Below, one piece after another: positions 44,142-54,484 of a stretch of 64,000 nt of DNA (the stretch's first letter is position 1; the number at the start of each line of letters is the position of its first letter). The stretch comes from Vigna angularis (lineage: Eukaryota > Streptophyta > Magnoliopsida > Fabales > Fabaceae), in assembly GCF_016808095.1 (NCBI RefSeq), contig NC_068971.1, positions 17,844,501 through 17,908,500 on the forward strand, in the 5' to 3' direction. The position numbers were made by a program, and so were the translations under genes. The notes beneath the pieces are model-generated. The model did not search any database, was not told the origin of the DNA, and saw only the letters and a list, made by a program, of their open reading frames with translations.

Positions 44142-45281
44142 TGTCAGAAGCGGCTGCAGCGGAATGGTTAGCATGGAATAACAAACCAAGAGGGTTTTTA
44201 ATATGAACGTGTGCCTTTTAATTTCTACTCAATTAAACTTACTTAGCAATTAATGATAACAATTAAATAGAGTAAGGTTGAGAGAAATTTGCACAGATGA
44301 TTTTATCCTGGTTCGGATCTTACCAATCCTACATCCAGTCGCTTATCTCAAAACAAGATAAACAGTTTACTACTCACAAAACAATTACAAATTACAATCA
44401 CAAAGAAAAACAATTTGTAAAAGTTTAGAAACCACCTCTCTTGATACCACAAGAGATGAACCTACACCTCCTTTGAGTCTTCACAAAGGATGAACACCTC
44501 CTCCGAATACTTCACGAAGGATGAACACCTCCTACGAATACTTCACGAAGGATGAACTTCCTCTTCCGAACACCTCCTTAGACACACCAAGGATGAACCG
44601 ACTATTTCCTCTGTCACCGTAGCAGCACTTCACCAGCTCTACAGACAGAGTTTCCTTAGCTGAGCAAGAGCACACAATTCTCAAGAGTTTCTGAGTATTT
44701 GAGCACAAGGGAAGAGTTTCTCTACTTGATCTTGAGAGGAAATGAGAGTCTATTTATAGACTCATCCAAAGGCTCTTCCATTTTTCGTTTTCAGCCTTTC
44801 TGACTGTGTTAATCGATTAACTTAAGTAGTTAATCGATTAGTCACTAAAAGACAAAACAACGGATAGTCCAACGGCTCAAAAACGACTAGTTTTTCAAAC
44901 GGTCACTTTGTTAATCGATTAACAGCCTCTGCTAATCGATTAACGCTAATCGATTAACAGCCCTTGTTAATCGATTAGCATGCATTGTTGTGCTTCTCCA
45001 TTCTTCTCTGGAACAATTGATTTTTGTACTTTGCTAATCGATTAACGCTAATCGATTAACCACCCTTGTTAATCGATTAGCACTGCACAGTTTTAGCTCT
45101 TGGTTCATTTTTACATCACTTTTCAATGCATACATAAAACCACTAATTTCCTAGACACTAAACTACAATTATTACAAAAGCTTTCCATAGCAATACAAGT
45201 CTTCATAACATCTTGAATCTTGATTTCTTCTTGACTTGATTTGGACATCATCAAAACTTCATCTTCATCATTTTGCTAACA
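44142..45281 (-). repeat. 3' LTR of the copia element
   Basis: U3 (plus coordinates about 44810-45090) has nine copies of TAATCGATTA, upstream of the TATA box (minus TCTATAAATAG, near 44753-44763). Tandem direct repeats of CTTCACGAAGGATGAACACCTC lie at 44480-44560. Confidence 0.92.
44480..44570. repeat. Tandem direct repeats in the copia LTR (30-bp period)
   Basis: Three imperfect units containing GGATGAACACCTCCTCCGAA and TACTTCACGAA. The same array is at 47958-48040 in the partner LTR. It lies downstream of the TATA box on the element's strand. Confidence 0.75.
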
Positions 45282-45297
45282 TTCTCCCCCTTTTTGA
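45282..45297 (-). promoter_or_regulatory. Polypurine tract of the copia element
   Basis: The minus strand reads AAAAAGGGGGAGAA immediately before the 3' LTR start TGTTAGC. Two more copies of the same CTCCCCC run lie at 45419-45428 and 45478-45484. Confidence 0.8.
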
Positions 45298-45656
45298 TGA
45301 TGATCAAAAACTCCTTTGATTTAAAGCTTTTAGTAATAATCTGGATAAAACACAACTTATGGAAGAAAAAGTGCATTAGTGAATAAACACAAATAAGCAA
45401 ATAAGCTTTAAACATTTTCTCCCCCTTTTTGATCATAATTAAAAAGTTGTGTTTGATGTTTTTGCCCTAAGATAATACTCCCCCTTAATAAAGGCATGAA
45501 TGCATATGAGCTAAAAATATTTCAAATATAAAGATTCATTCAAACTTACACAATAGGATATTTAAAGCAAATAATTTTAGGATAAAGAGCTTATAAAACA
45601 TTGTTTAGATCTTCATCTTGAGGATTGTCATCATTCTTCGCTTCATTTGTTGTCTT

Positions 45657-45842
45657 CTACAAATCTTCATCATTGCCTGCATGTAATTCAACTGACTCAA
45701 GAGGTTTTGCCTCAAGGTCTACAATTTCATCAAAGACAACATGCACACATAAAGATTTTTCCGATTGAAAACTATATATGCTTTGTATATTAGAAGATAT
45801 CCAAAAAATAATTTCATCGGCCTTGGAATAAAATTTTCTCAA
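45657..45842 (-). pseudogene. Copia pol scrap (end of integrase region)
   Basis: The minus-strand reading KFYSKADEIIFWISSNIQSIYSFQSEKSLCVHVVFDE follows the conserved tail region after the copia integrase core, which normally reads like FxxKSDEGIFLGYS..VxVVFDE. It is all that remains of pol, so about 3 kb of pol was deleted between here and the 3' LTR and before it. Confidence 0.7.
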
Positions 45843-45927
45843 ATTTTGTTTTATAGAAATTCTTAAATATTAAACAATAGGTACCCAACTACTTGTTTGG
45901 GTCCTTTGGGTTAGATTTAAAAAGAAA

Positions 45928-47580
45928 TTATTTTATAACCCAAACATATCTACCACTTGGAACACCATAATGCTTAATTTTACATTTGTTAGATGTATGA
46001 CCCTTTTTCATACAATAAAAGCAAAATACAAAGTTTGTGTTCCTATAAGTTGTTCCTTTTTCTACCCATTTTCTACGGGTTCTATTATTATGTTTATTTT
46101 TAGGAACATACTTATTTTTAACAACCTTATTATTTTTACTACATTCTCCTAAGGTTGTGTGTTCTAGTAGTTTCTTAAAATTTTCACAAGAAGCACATTC
46201 ATCACTACTAGTAAATTTACCCTTTTTAAAAAATAAAACTTTATTTTTCAAATCTTCATTTTCTTCAAAAAGGTTTTCAAAATTTAATTTTAACTTTTTA
46301 TTTTCTTCAAGAATATTTTCAAAGTCTGATTTCAAATGTTTATTTTCTTCAGAAATATTTTCAAAATTTAATTTTAAGTTTTTGAAATCCTTTTTCAATT
46401 TCTTATGAGCTTTATCTAATTTTTCAGATTCTACTATTAAAGCAGCATAAGTTTCATGCAATTCATCTTCACTAATTTGACTATAATTATCAGAATCGCT
46501 AGATGTACTTACTTGGCTTCCAGTGTCATCGTTCACCACTAAACAGATGTTTGCTTCTTCATCAGATTCGCTCAAATCGAAAATTGTTTCGTTGTCATCG
46601 TCCCATGCGATGTAGACTTTCTTTTTCTTGAAGTTTTTCTTTTCCTTTAATTCTTCACCTTTCTTTTGATTTGGGCAGTCTGCTTTTAGATGCCCCTTTT
46701 CTCCACAACCGTAGCATCGGTAATTTGAGGAAGATACTGGATTATCATTCTTTTCGTATTTTAATCTTCCTTTGTCTTTTGATTTCATGAACCTGTTGAG
46801 CCTTTTTATCATGAGTCTCAAATTTTCTTCATCTTCTGAATCTTCATCTTCCATTTTGCTCTTGCTCCTTTCTACCTCAGATTTCAAGGCTAGACTCTTT
46901 TTCTTAGTTTTTGCTTTTGCTTCTTCTTCATCTAATCTTCCGAGGTCAAGTTCATGCTCTCTCAACTTTCCAAATAATGCCGCCATAGTCATTGTGTTGA
47001 GATTTTGTGACTCCGAGATTGCAGTCACCTTTGGTTGCCATGACCTGCCTAAGGACTTCAAGATTTTAATGTTAAGTTCATCGGTATCAAATGACTTACC
47101 CAGTCCAATGAGATGATTGACAATGTTGGTGAAGCGTTTTTGAATGTCTGAAATTGTTTCTCCTTGCTTCATCCGAAACATTTCATACTTTTGGATTAAG
47201 GAGTTCTTCCTTGCCCTCTTTACATCATTTGTTCCTTCATGCGTCACTCTGAGTACGTCCCACATTTCTTGAGCAGTTTTGCAGACAGAGACCCTGTAGA
47301 ACTCATCAACAGTCAACGCTGATGCAATGATATTCCGGGCTTTTACGTCATTCTGAGATCTTCTCTTTTCTTCAATGGTCCATTGATCATGGGGCTTTGA
47401 TTCCTGTGTATTGTCAGTAGGAACAGAAAAGCCAGACGCAATAACATCCCAAATATCACAATTAATAGATTCAATAAATATTTGCATTCTTACCTTCCAA
47501 AATGCATAGTTCTCACCGGTGAATAGTGGGGGTCTATTGAATGATGCACCCTCTGCAAAGGTTTGATACGATCCCGCCAT
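45928..47580 (-). CDS. gag: Copia-type Gag with two zinc knuckles
   Basis: 550 residues from ATG 47580, 21 bases inside the PBS; an upstream in-frame start would have to read through the PBS, so I reject it. The N-terminus FNRPPLFTGENYAFWKVRMQ and SLIQKYEMFRMKQGETISD..FTNIVNHL are the UBN2-type copia gag core (about residues 10-220). Then come an acidic stretch, a first knuckle CYGCGEKGHLKADC near residue 288, and a coiled coil of repeated NFENxxEENxxLK heptads (about 395-460). A second knuckle CFYCMKKGHTSNKC lies near residue 520. Intact and the only complete gene of this element. It could assemble particles and package its own RNA while borrowing a polymerase. Confidence 0.9.
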   Translation of the reverse strand: MAGSYQTFAEGASFNRPPLFTGENYAFWKVRMQIFIESINCDIWDVIASGFSVPTDNTQESKPHDQWTIEEKRRSQNDVKARNIIASALTVDEFYRVSVCKTAQEMWDVLRVTHEGTNDVKRARKNSLIQKYEMFRMKQGETISDIQKRFTNIVNHLIGLGKSFDTDELNIKILKSLGRSWQPKVTAISESQNLNTMTMAALFGKLREHELDLGRLDEEEAKAKTKKKSLALKSEVERSKSKMEDEDSEDEENLRLMIKRLNRFMKSKDKGRLKYEKNDNPVSSSNYRCYGCGEKGHLKADCPNQKKGEELKEKKNFKKKKVYIAWDDDNETIFDLSESDEEANICLVVNDDTGSQVSTSSDSDNYSQISEDELHETYAALIVESEKLDKAHKKLKKDFKNLKLNFENISEENKHLKSDFENILEENKKLKLNFENLFEENEDLKNKVLFFKKGKFTSSDECASCENFKKLLEHTTLGECSKNNKVVKNKYVPKNKHNNRTRRKWVEKGTTYRNTNFVFCFYCMKKGHTSNKCKIKHYGVPSGRYVWVIK

Positions 47581-47600
47581 TTGAATGACTATCAAAGCAA

Positions 47601-47612
47601 GCTCTGATACCA
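47601..47612 (-). promoter_or_regulatory. Primer binding site of the copia element, tRNA-iMet
   Basis: Minus strand TGGTATCAGAGC, 2-3 bases inside the 5' LTR end. Confidence 0.9.
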
Positions 47613-47614
47613 AT

Positions 47615-48771
47615 TTTCAGAAGCGGCTGCAGCGGAATGGTTAGCGTGGAATAACAAACCAAGAGGGTTTTTAATACGAACGTGTTCCTTTTAATTTCTA
47701 CTCAATTAAACTTACTTAGCAATTAATGATAACAATTAAATAGAGTAAGGTTGAGAGAAATTTGCACAGATGATTTTATCCTGGTTCGGATCTTACCAAT
47801 CCTACGTCCAGTCGCTTATCTCAAAACAAGATAAACAGTTTACTACTCACAAAACAATTACAAATTACAATCACAAAGAAAAACAATTTGTAAAAGTTTA
47901 GAAACCACCTCTCTTGATACCACAAGAGATGAACCTACACCTCCTTTGAGTCTTCACAAAGGATGAACACCTCCTCCGAATACTTCACGAAGGATGAACA
48001 CCTCCTTCGAATACTTCACGAAGGATGAACTTCCTCTTCCGAAAACCTCCTTAGACACACCAAGGATGAACCGACTATTTCCTCTGTCACCGTAGCAGCA
48101 CTTCACCAGCTCTACAGACAGAGTTTCCTTAGCTGAGCAAGAGCACACAATTCTGACTGTGTTAATCGATTAACTGAGTTTTTGAGTATTTGAGCACAAG
48201 GGAAGAGTTTCTCTACTTGATCTTGAGAGGAAATGGGAGTCTATTTATAGACTCATCCAAAGGCTCTTCCATTTTTCGTTTTCAGCCTTTCTGACTGTGT
48301 TAATCGATTAACTTAAGTTGTTAATCGATTAGTCACTAAAAGACAAAACAACGGATAGTCCAACGGCTCAAAAACGACTAGTTTTTCAAACGGTCACTTT
48401 GTTAATCGATTAACAGCCTCTGCTAATCGATTAACGCTAATCGATTAACAGCCCTTGTTAATCGATTAGCATGCATTGCTGTGCTTCTCCATTCTTCTCT
48501 AGAACAATCGATTTTTGTACTTTGCTAATCGATTAACGCTAATCGATTAACCACCCTTGTTAATCGATTAGCACTGCACAGTTTTAGCTCTTGGTTCATT
48601 TTTACATCACTTTTCAATGCATACATAAAACCACTAATTTCCTAGACACTAAACTACAATTATTACAAAAGCTTTCCATAGCAATACAAGTCTTCATAAC
48701 ATCTTGAATCTTGATTTCTTCTTGACTTGATTTGGACATCATCAAAACTTATCTTCATCATTTTGCTAACA
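47615..48771 (-). repeat. 5' LTR of the copia element, with an extra motif copy
   Basis: Ten TAATCGATTA copies: the nine of the partner LTR plus one at 48160-48180. There CTGACTGTG plus the palindrome is inserted in a stretch that reads CTCAAGAGTTTCTGAG in the partner. TATA on the minus strand near 48238-48248. Confidence 0.9.
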
Positions 48772-49005
48772 CATAAAGGAGAAAAGATTGGAAGAGGAGG
48801 AAAAGTTCCTGAGGACTGGAAGAAAGGAAGACCCCAACTTGGTACACTAGTGAGAATCAAAAATAAGTTGTGGGTTGTGAAAGGCTATAAAGAGAAGGAG
48901 ATGATAGAGATAGAATCTCCACATTTTGGAAGAATCAAAACAGTGCACAGGAAACAGCTGAGGAGTTGGTGGGATAACAACATCAACTGTGAAGAAGGAA
49001 CTTGA

Positions 49006-49529
49006 ACTTTACTAGGTCAAGCTAATGACGTTAAAAGAGCGCTTGCTGGGATTCAACCCAGTGATTTAAAAACTTTTGATTTTGTTTGTGACTTTTAATT
49101 TATGGACATTATTTTTGTAAATACTTTGTTGGATATAGCATCCACTAAAGGATGCTAGGTGGTTAAGTATCTACTGAAGGATACTAAGTTTGTAACACCT
49201 ACTGATGGGTGTTGGTGAGAAAATTTTGCACCTACTGATGGGTGTTGGTAAATTTGTAACACCTACTGATGGGTGTTGGTGGATTTTGGGTCAGACTCGT
49301 GACGTTAAAAGAGTGCTACTAGGGAGGCAACCCAGTTGATTGATTGTTTTTTTTTTGTTTCATTGAAGTAATATAATAGGGTTGTGCATAAGTAACCTGA
49401 GAATTGAATTGCAGGGAACCCGTGAGGGGCATGTTTAGGAGGCACGTAGGTTAAGAAAAGAAGGAGAAGAGCAAGTTATCGATGAGCGGTACTATCGCAG
49501 AGTGGGTTTAGTTTCCCCTTAGTGGGACC
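49006..49529 (+). other. Element E: two-hairpin modules flanking a stem-loop array
   Basis: Module 1 at 49015-49063, array of five stem-loops at 49137-49277, module 2 at 49288-49337. Then a T-rich stretch and a region with GAGCGG motifs (about 49484) that ends at the target site GGACC of element H. There is no ORF. The same order is seen in G (59202-59529) and H (54484-54190, minus). Confidence 0.85.
49137..49277 (+). ncRNA. Stem-loop array of element E (five units), putative RNA structure
   Basis: Units in order: AGCATC..GATGCT, AGTATC..GATACT, AACACC..GGTGTT, CACC..GGTG and AACACC..GGTGTT. Loops are (C/T)ACTGA(A/T)G, or ACTAAAG in the first. Stems differ between units but stay complementary. 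Typed as ncRNA for want of a better class; it would be part of the element transcript. Confidence 0.6.
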
Positions 49530-50813
49530 TGATGACAAATTTATGAACACCGAAATACGGCGCCACAAACTTGTTTTACAATCGGCAAGTATGACCGAAT
49601 CGTTTCAAGTAATAAACTTGGTAAGACCAAGTATCGTTCTCCCAAAGGACTCACGGCCTAGTTTAGTTATGTGATTCGTTGATTATTTAAGACTTAAGAA
49701 CGAAATAATTGAAGTTTAATATGCAAAACAGAAAATAAACATGTATGCATGAATTTGATCAATGGCTAAAACAAAATACAAATACTTCAATGGAATATAT
49801 GGATGAGTATGTTGTTGGGGTTATCAATTTCATCTTATCCACTCTCATATATTTTAGGAATTCAACATTCTTTTCATCATTGTTAATGCCACTCTCTAAA
49901 TTACCTTTCAAGAAGGCTTCTCCCTAATTACGAGTTCATACGATTCCTAGCATTCCTAATAATTAGTTCATTTAGCGCAGGAGCTTAACGGCAACCAATA
50001 TACTATTGGGAGAAATTCCCCAGATCTAGACTTCCCCGTACGTTCCCGTATCGACAAAATCAATAATCATGCAGTGAATGAGTTAAACAAAGCAAGCATT
50101 GAGCAAAGAAGAAAAACCCTAACTAATGATGAAATAAAGCATAGGTCTTAAATATAAGATGTAAAAACAAATTCCATATATGAGAGTTTCATAAGACTAC
50201 ATTGATTCCCCAACAATAATACAAGGTTTAGTTCACCATATTCATGGTGAAACTAGATGAACAATAATGAAATAAGGAAAGATAAAACGCTAAAAAGGTG
50301 AAGAGGTAGCCTGAGCATCCAAGATCCTCCTTCAAAGGCGTGGAAGAGAGAGTATTTGCTTCGTCACAGCCAAAGATATAAACCCTAGGAAACCCTAAAG
50401 CTTATATATTATTCGTAATAATACAGAAAATTAGGCCCAAGCCCATAAAAGTGCCGCTCAGCGGTAAAGTACCGCTCAGCGGTAAGTGCGCGAGCTCGAT
50501 TCTTCCCCTCAGCGGATCCCCCGTGAACTCCTGAGTGCCGCTCAGCGGTAAACTGCCGCTGAGCAGTAGTTGCGACTCCTCCTTTTTCACTTTTTGATGT
50601 ATTTTCTGATTCCATCTCTCTCCTTCTTCACTTCTTTCACCAAATTCACCTTAAAACCTGCACAAAAACATTGAAATCAAGCATAAACCTACCCAGCTCT
50701 CTTATTTCTGAAAATATGAACAAAAGCATGATTTCAAGCTAGTTTCTAAGGGTTAAAGGTTGCTTTTAGTATCAATTTTAAGCATGAAAATAACACTTTT
50801 TCAACTGTTATCA
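49530..50813 (-). repeat. 3' LTR of element H
   Basis: 1284 bp, from TGATAACAGTTG (minus, 50813) to ..GTCATCA (49530). Palindrome units at about 50454-50600. The ORFs seen in it recur in 55628-56734 as LTR sequence. Confidence 0.93.
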
Positions 50814-50828
50814 CAACCCCAAAACTTA
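50814..50828 (-). promoter_or_regulatory. Polypurine tract of element H
   Basis: The minus strand reads CTAAGTTTTGGGGTTG up to the LTR start. Confidence 0.8.
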
Positions 50829-52069
50829 GAACTTTGCTTGTCCTCAAGCAAACAAGATGTAACTCAATCTTCCACCAATTCATATGATGGTTCACTCATT
50901 CAAAAATTTTCTTTTTAAGATAAGTAAAAACTTCAATCAAACTTATGACCAAGATTTCAATCAAGATGTGCACATGCTTTAGTGTTCACAAATTCATTTA
51001 ATATTCAACAAATGCTATTTTTCATGAATGATCAATCAATTAAGCATGGATGTTTATGTGCTCATGGAATACTTCATCACCAGGTAAAGTGTTTCACTCA
51101 CACTCAAGTGTATAAGAGGTAATCACTCATTCACTCCACTATCACAATGTCACATGAATCAACTTTGCCTTTCATTTAACCACAATCAAAAACATTAACA
51201 AGCATGCATCATCACAAGGACTTTTCAATGGCTTAAAATGTGGCTGGGCTAACAAGAAAATTGGTTTTTCCGGATCACAAAATCCTTGAGTTAAGATAAC
51301 AATACAATTATTCTTATTTTTCCCAACTTTCGTTTGCATTGAGCTTTGCCTTTCTTCTCTTTTCTTTCTCTTTTTCTTTTCATATTCTTAATGCTTAGCT
51401 CTTAGCTCAATGCTTTTCCTTTTTCATGCTTTCCTAACAACCCCAAACTTGAACATTTAACAATACCACACAAGATTTTCTACTTAACTCAAGGTAAAGC
51501 TTTTCAACAAGGGTTTTCAATTTATGTTCAAGGCTAAGGGTTCAAAGGATAGAACACAAAGTGTTCTCTTTTAATGGGCTAACTTTATGAATTTGGCCAA
51601 TAAAAAGGGTTCCAACAAACGGCCTTGATCATATGATGCAAAACAAGCAATTGATTCAATCATAGAAAACCTGGGCAAAGTCATTCATGCTTTCAAAGCA
51701 ATAGCATTCAATCAATAAAAACTTTGGAGCTTAAAACCTCACATATAAGCTCATTCACATTTGACATACATATCCTGCTTAATCTTACAATCACAATCAT
51801 AATATCCTGCATTTGTTCACAAAGCTTGTGACTCACCTGTAAAAGCATTTTATGTGCACATCTATCTCAACATCTCAATCAATAATCATCATCAAGCATT
51901 ACTTATCATACAATCACAGTCAATAGCAAACCATCATAACAAACCAGGTTTCCAATAGAGTACATCAACCTTAATCTAAAACAAAAAATAAATAAGTTCA
52001 GAACACTTAAACCAACAAAAGCATAAGTTCATGATAGCATTCATCAGTAAATGTTATCTCAGCTCCTCA
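50829..52069 (-). other. 3' non-coding region of element H
   Basis: Inverse of the conserved region at 60110-61350 and 12512-13540. Includes an upstream polypurine-like copy at 51438-51452. No ORF supported. Confidence 0.75.
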
Positions 52070-53304
52070 TCAATCTGAGATGTCCTTTGTATCTTCCTCT
52101 TCTTCCTTATCTTCATCATCTTCAAATGCATCATCATCATCAGCTTCATCTTCTTCCATCTCCCTAACTGAAGCTTCAGCTGCTTCAGCTCCTCCTCCTT
52201 GCACCGGCTCCTCTAGCCAAGCTACCACATTATGGAATTCCTCCATAGTCCACCTGTGAGCTGGAGGTGTATCATACATCCCCACAATCATCTCAGCAGT
52301 AGCCACTTGCCCTCTATGAATGGACTGTAACTGAGCACCTATAAGAGACATGTACATGTCCCTCATCTGGAACGGTTCTGCTTCATGTGTCTCAGCAGAT
52401 GTTTGGCACTGTACTTGCCCTCTTTCTTTGCGAGCACGATGTGGTGGAACTGGCTGAGCTGCCTCCTCACCTCCACAATACTGTCTGTAATAGGCCTCAT
52501 CAATGGCTTTTCCTTGCCTTTCAAATGGTGGAGCAGAAGTGTCCACCCCAGCTATCTTGCAAAGGTGAGTGATTAAGGAGGGATGTCCTAGGGGTGCTTT
52601 GTTATTTGAGGTATGGCACACACACTAATCTCATCAGCTATCACCTGCCCAATATTAACATTTAAGTTCTTGATAGCACAGTAGATGAAGAGTGCCCTGC
52701 TGAGAGTAATATCTGACACATGTGAACATGGCTGAATGTTGGCATGAGAAAATGCCATCCAATACTTTGCAAGACGAGTCAGATCAATCCTCCTAATGTT
52801 TACCACTGAGCCAGATCTATTCCTTTGGAAGTGTCCTCCAGGTATACATAGTACTCTTTCTACATCCTCAAAATCAGCCCCTTCCTCCATGCAAAGAGCA
52901 AACTGGCACTGCTCACCAGCCCACACAGTATCCAGGAAGTTATTGATAGAATCAGGATCATACCTGATAGCATGGCCTCTGACATAGCTCAGATAATTTT
53001 CAGCTGGATAATCACCAATCTTCTTTGCATTGGTGTAGAATTCTTTTACCACAGCTATGTTGGCAGGTGCAGGATATGTGGCTAGCTTTCCCCAGTCATT
53101 CCCTAACAATTGCTCTCCAAATTGAGGAGCAAAGTTAGGTATCATTCCAACTTTTCTTTCCATAAGGAGTCTTCTGTCTTGCACCACCTTGAAGTGCTTC
53201 TCATGTTTCCGAGAGAGGAACCTACTAGAATGGGGCTGTTCTGGTTCCTTTTCTTTTCTCTTGGTTGCCATGGTTTTCAATCTTTTTCCTGAAGAGGATG
53301 CCAT
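52070..53304 (-). pseudogene. Env-position ORF, 'putative plant transposon protein' type, one frameshift
   Basis: ATG at 53304 (MASSSGKRLKTMATKRK, basic) follows an intron acceptor. The central segment (about residues 40-235: KVGMIPNFAPQFGEQLL, PAPANIAVVKEFYTNAK, NYLSYVRGHAIRYDPDSINNFLD, WMAFSHANIQPCSHVSDITLSRALFIYCAI) matches the PF20167-like domain found in the env position of Athila-type elements. A 1-base indel near 52600-52610 shifts the frame (IPQITK to APLGHPSLITHLCKIAGV). The rest ends in a very acidic tail (EEDEADDDDAFEDDEDKEEEEDTKDISD). No signal peptide or transmembrane helix is evident, so calling it an envelope is not justified by sequence. Function unknown. Confidence 0.85.
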
Positions 53305-54189
53305 TCCTGCAATCAAACACAGATACAAAACCACAGAACATGATGTTAATCATTAGTAAAACACAGAATACAACTCCTTTCGAAGCTAAACCACCGCTGA
53401 GGGTCAGAATTACCCCTCAGCGCCACCAGTGCCACGTTCCAGAACGCAACAACTAAAAAAAATCACGTCTGGCAGAGTGCCACTCAGCGACAGTTTACCC
53501 CTGAGCGGTAACTCTGCAGAATTTTGAAAAACTTCTTTTCAAACTGTCCTAACTCCACCCAAATGCAATTTTCAGTTTTCCAGATCAAAATCATGCAGTT
53601 TAATCGGTTCAAACATCAATTATATCATCAAATCATGCATAGAAATCAATACCCCTAAATATTCATGGTTTGACAATCATATTCAAAATCAAAAACCCTA
53701 GAATGATCAAAATGCTTTTACTTACTTGGGTGGAGATACTAGATGCAATGAGAATGCTTCCAAGCTAAGATGCTCTCTTCCAACCCCAAACATAGATGAA
53801 ATACTAGTGAGAAAGTGAGTGAAAGAGAGATTTTTTTAAGAGGGAAGAGGGAAAAGATGTAGAAAACCTTGGAAAAGGTATGTGGGAGTGTTTGTGCAGA
53901 GAAGAGCCAGCAAACAGAAGCTTATGCGCAGCTTAGGGTATAAAAATATCCTAATGGGCTCGGATCCCGCTAAGGGGAAACTAAAGCCCATTTTGCGAGA
54001 GTACCGCTCAGCGGTAAGTTGCCGCTCATCGGTAAGTTGCCGCTCAGCGGCACTTTCGTGATGTGCTCTTCTCATTCTTTTCTTAACCTACGTGCCTCCT
54101 AACATGCCCCTCACTGGTTCCTTGCAATTCAATCTTCAGATTACTTATGCACAACCCTATTACTACTACAATGAAAAAAACAATCAATC
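53305..54189 (-). other. Intron and promoter-like leader before the env-position ORF (element H)
   Basis: A GTAAGT donor (minus, 53725-53720) and a TTTGATTGCAG acceptor (minus, ending 53307) define an apparent 419-bp intron just before the ORF. Upstream, CCGCTGAGCGG motifs at about 54003-54055 and a TATA-like TATTTTTATA near 53940 resemble the LTR layout. Matching sites are in element E at 63118 and 63535. Confidence 0.6.
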
Positions 54190-54484
54190 AACTGGGTTGC
54201 CTCCCAGGTAGCGCTTGTTTAACGTCACGAGCCTGACCCAAAATCCACCAACACCTATCAGTAGGTGCAAAATTTTCTCACCAACACCCATCAGTAGGTG
54301 TTACAAACTTAGTATCCTTCAGTAGATACTTAACCACCTAGCATCCTTCAGTAGATGCTATATCCAACAAAGTATTTACAAAAATAATGTCCACAAATTA
54401 AAAGTTACATAACAAAATCAAAAGTTTTTAAATCACTGGGTTGCCTCCTAGTAAGCGCTCTTTTAACGTCATTAGCTTGACCCA
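54190..54484 (-). other. Modules and stem-loop array of element H
   Basis: Module 1 at 54484-54434, array of four stem-loops at about 54365-54250 (AGCATC/GATGCT, AGTATC/GATACT, AACACC/GGTGTT, and a shortened CACCTACTGATAGGTG), module 2 at 54240-54190. Same order and orientation relative to the element as in E and G. Confidence 0.8.

Larger units (their letters stand above)
44142..48771 (-). mobile_element. Copia-type gag-only element (TR-GAG-like), minus strand
   Basis: LTRs at 44142-45281 (1140 bp) and 47615-48771 (1157 bp) run TGTTAGC..CTGACA on the minus strand; the right copy has TTTCAG for TGTCAG at its inner end. PBS TGGTATCAGAGC (47601-47612, minus) and purine tract (45282-45297) face inward. 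The flanks are CATGA and CATAA, a 5-bp target duplication with one mismatch. The internal region is only 2.3 kb: an intact gag and a 60-codon scrap of pol. RT, RNase H and most of integrase are missing. It depends on another copia element for mobility. Confidence 0.92.
43162..49005 (+). pseudogene. Protease-containing ORF of element E, split by the copia insertion
   Basis: Part 1 (43162-44141) starts MEETVNQFIQKTEST..NLEIQMGQITKQVEERP, a post-gag linker common in plant gypsy elements. It goes on to an aspartic protease fold with LLDLGSSVNLIPYSLL near residues 178-192 and [18 protein letters not shown]. Part 2 (48772-49005) resumes after the copia element in the same frame and ends GRIKTVHRKQLRSWWDNN. 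Without the insert the ORF would be about 400 codons without RT or integrase. The C-terminal 70 residues (LVRIKNKLWVVKGYKEKEMIEIESPHFG) are basic and not in element A; they recall a small SH3-like or integrase C-terminal fold, but that is a guess. Confidence 0.75.

Noticed and set aside
49745..49927. 60-codon ORF repeated at 55843-56025 and, inversely, 41322-41504
   Set aside because: Same LTR segment in three LTR copies; repetition is due to the LTRs, not to a gene family.
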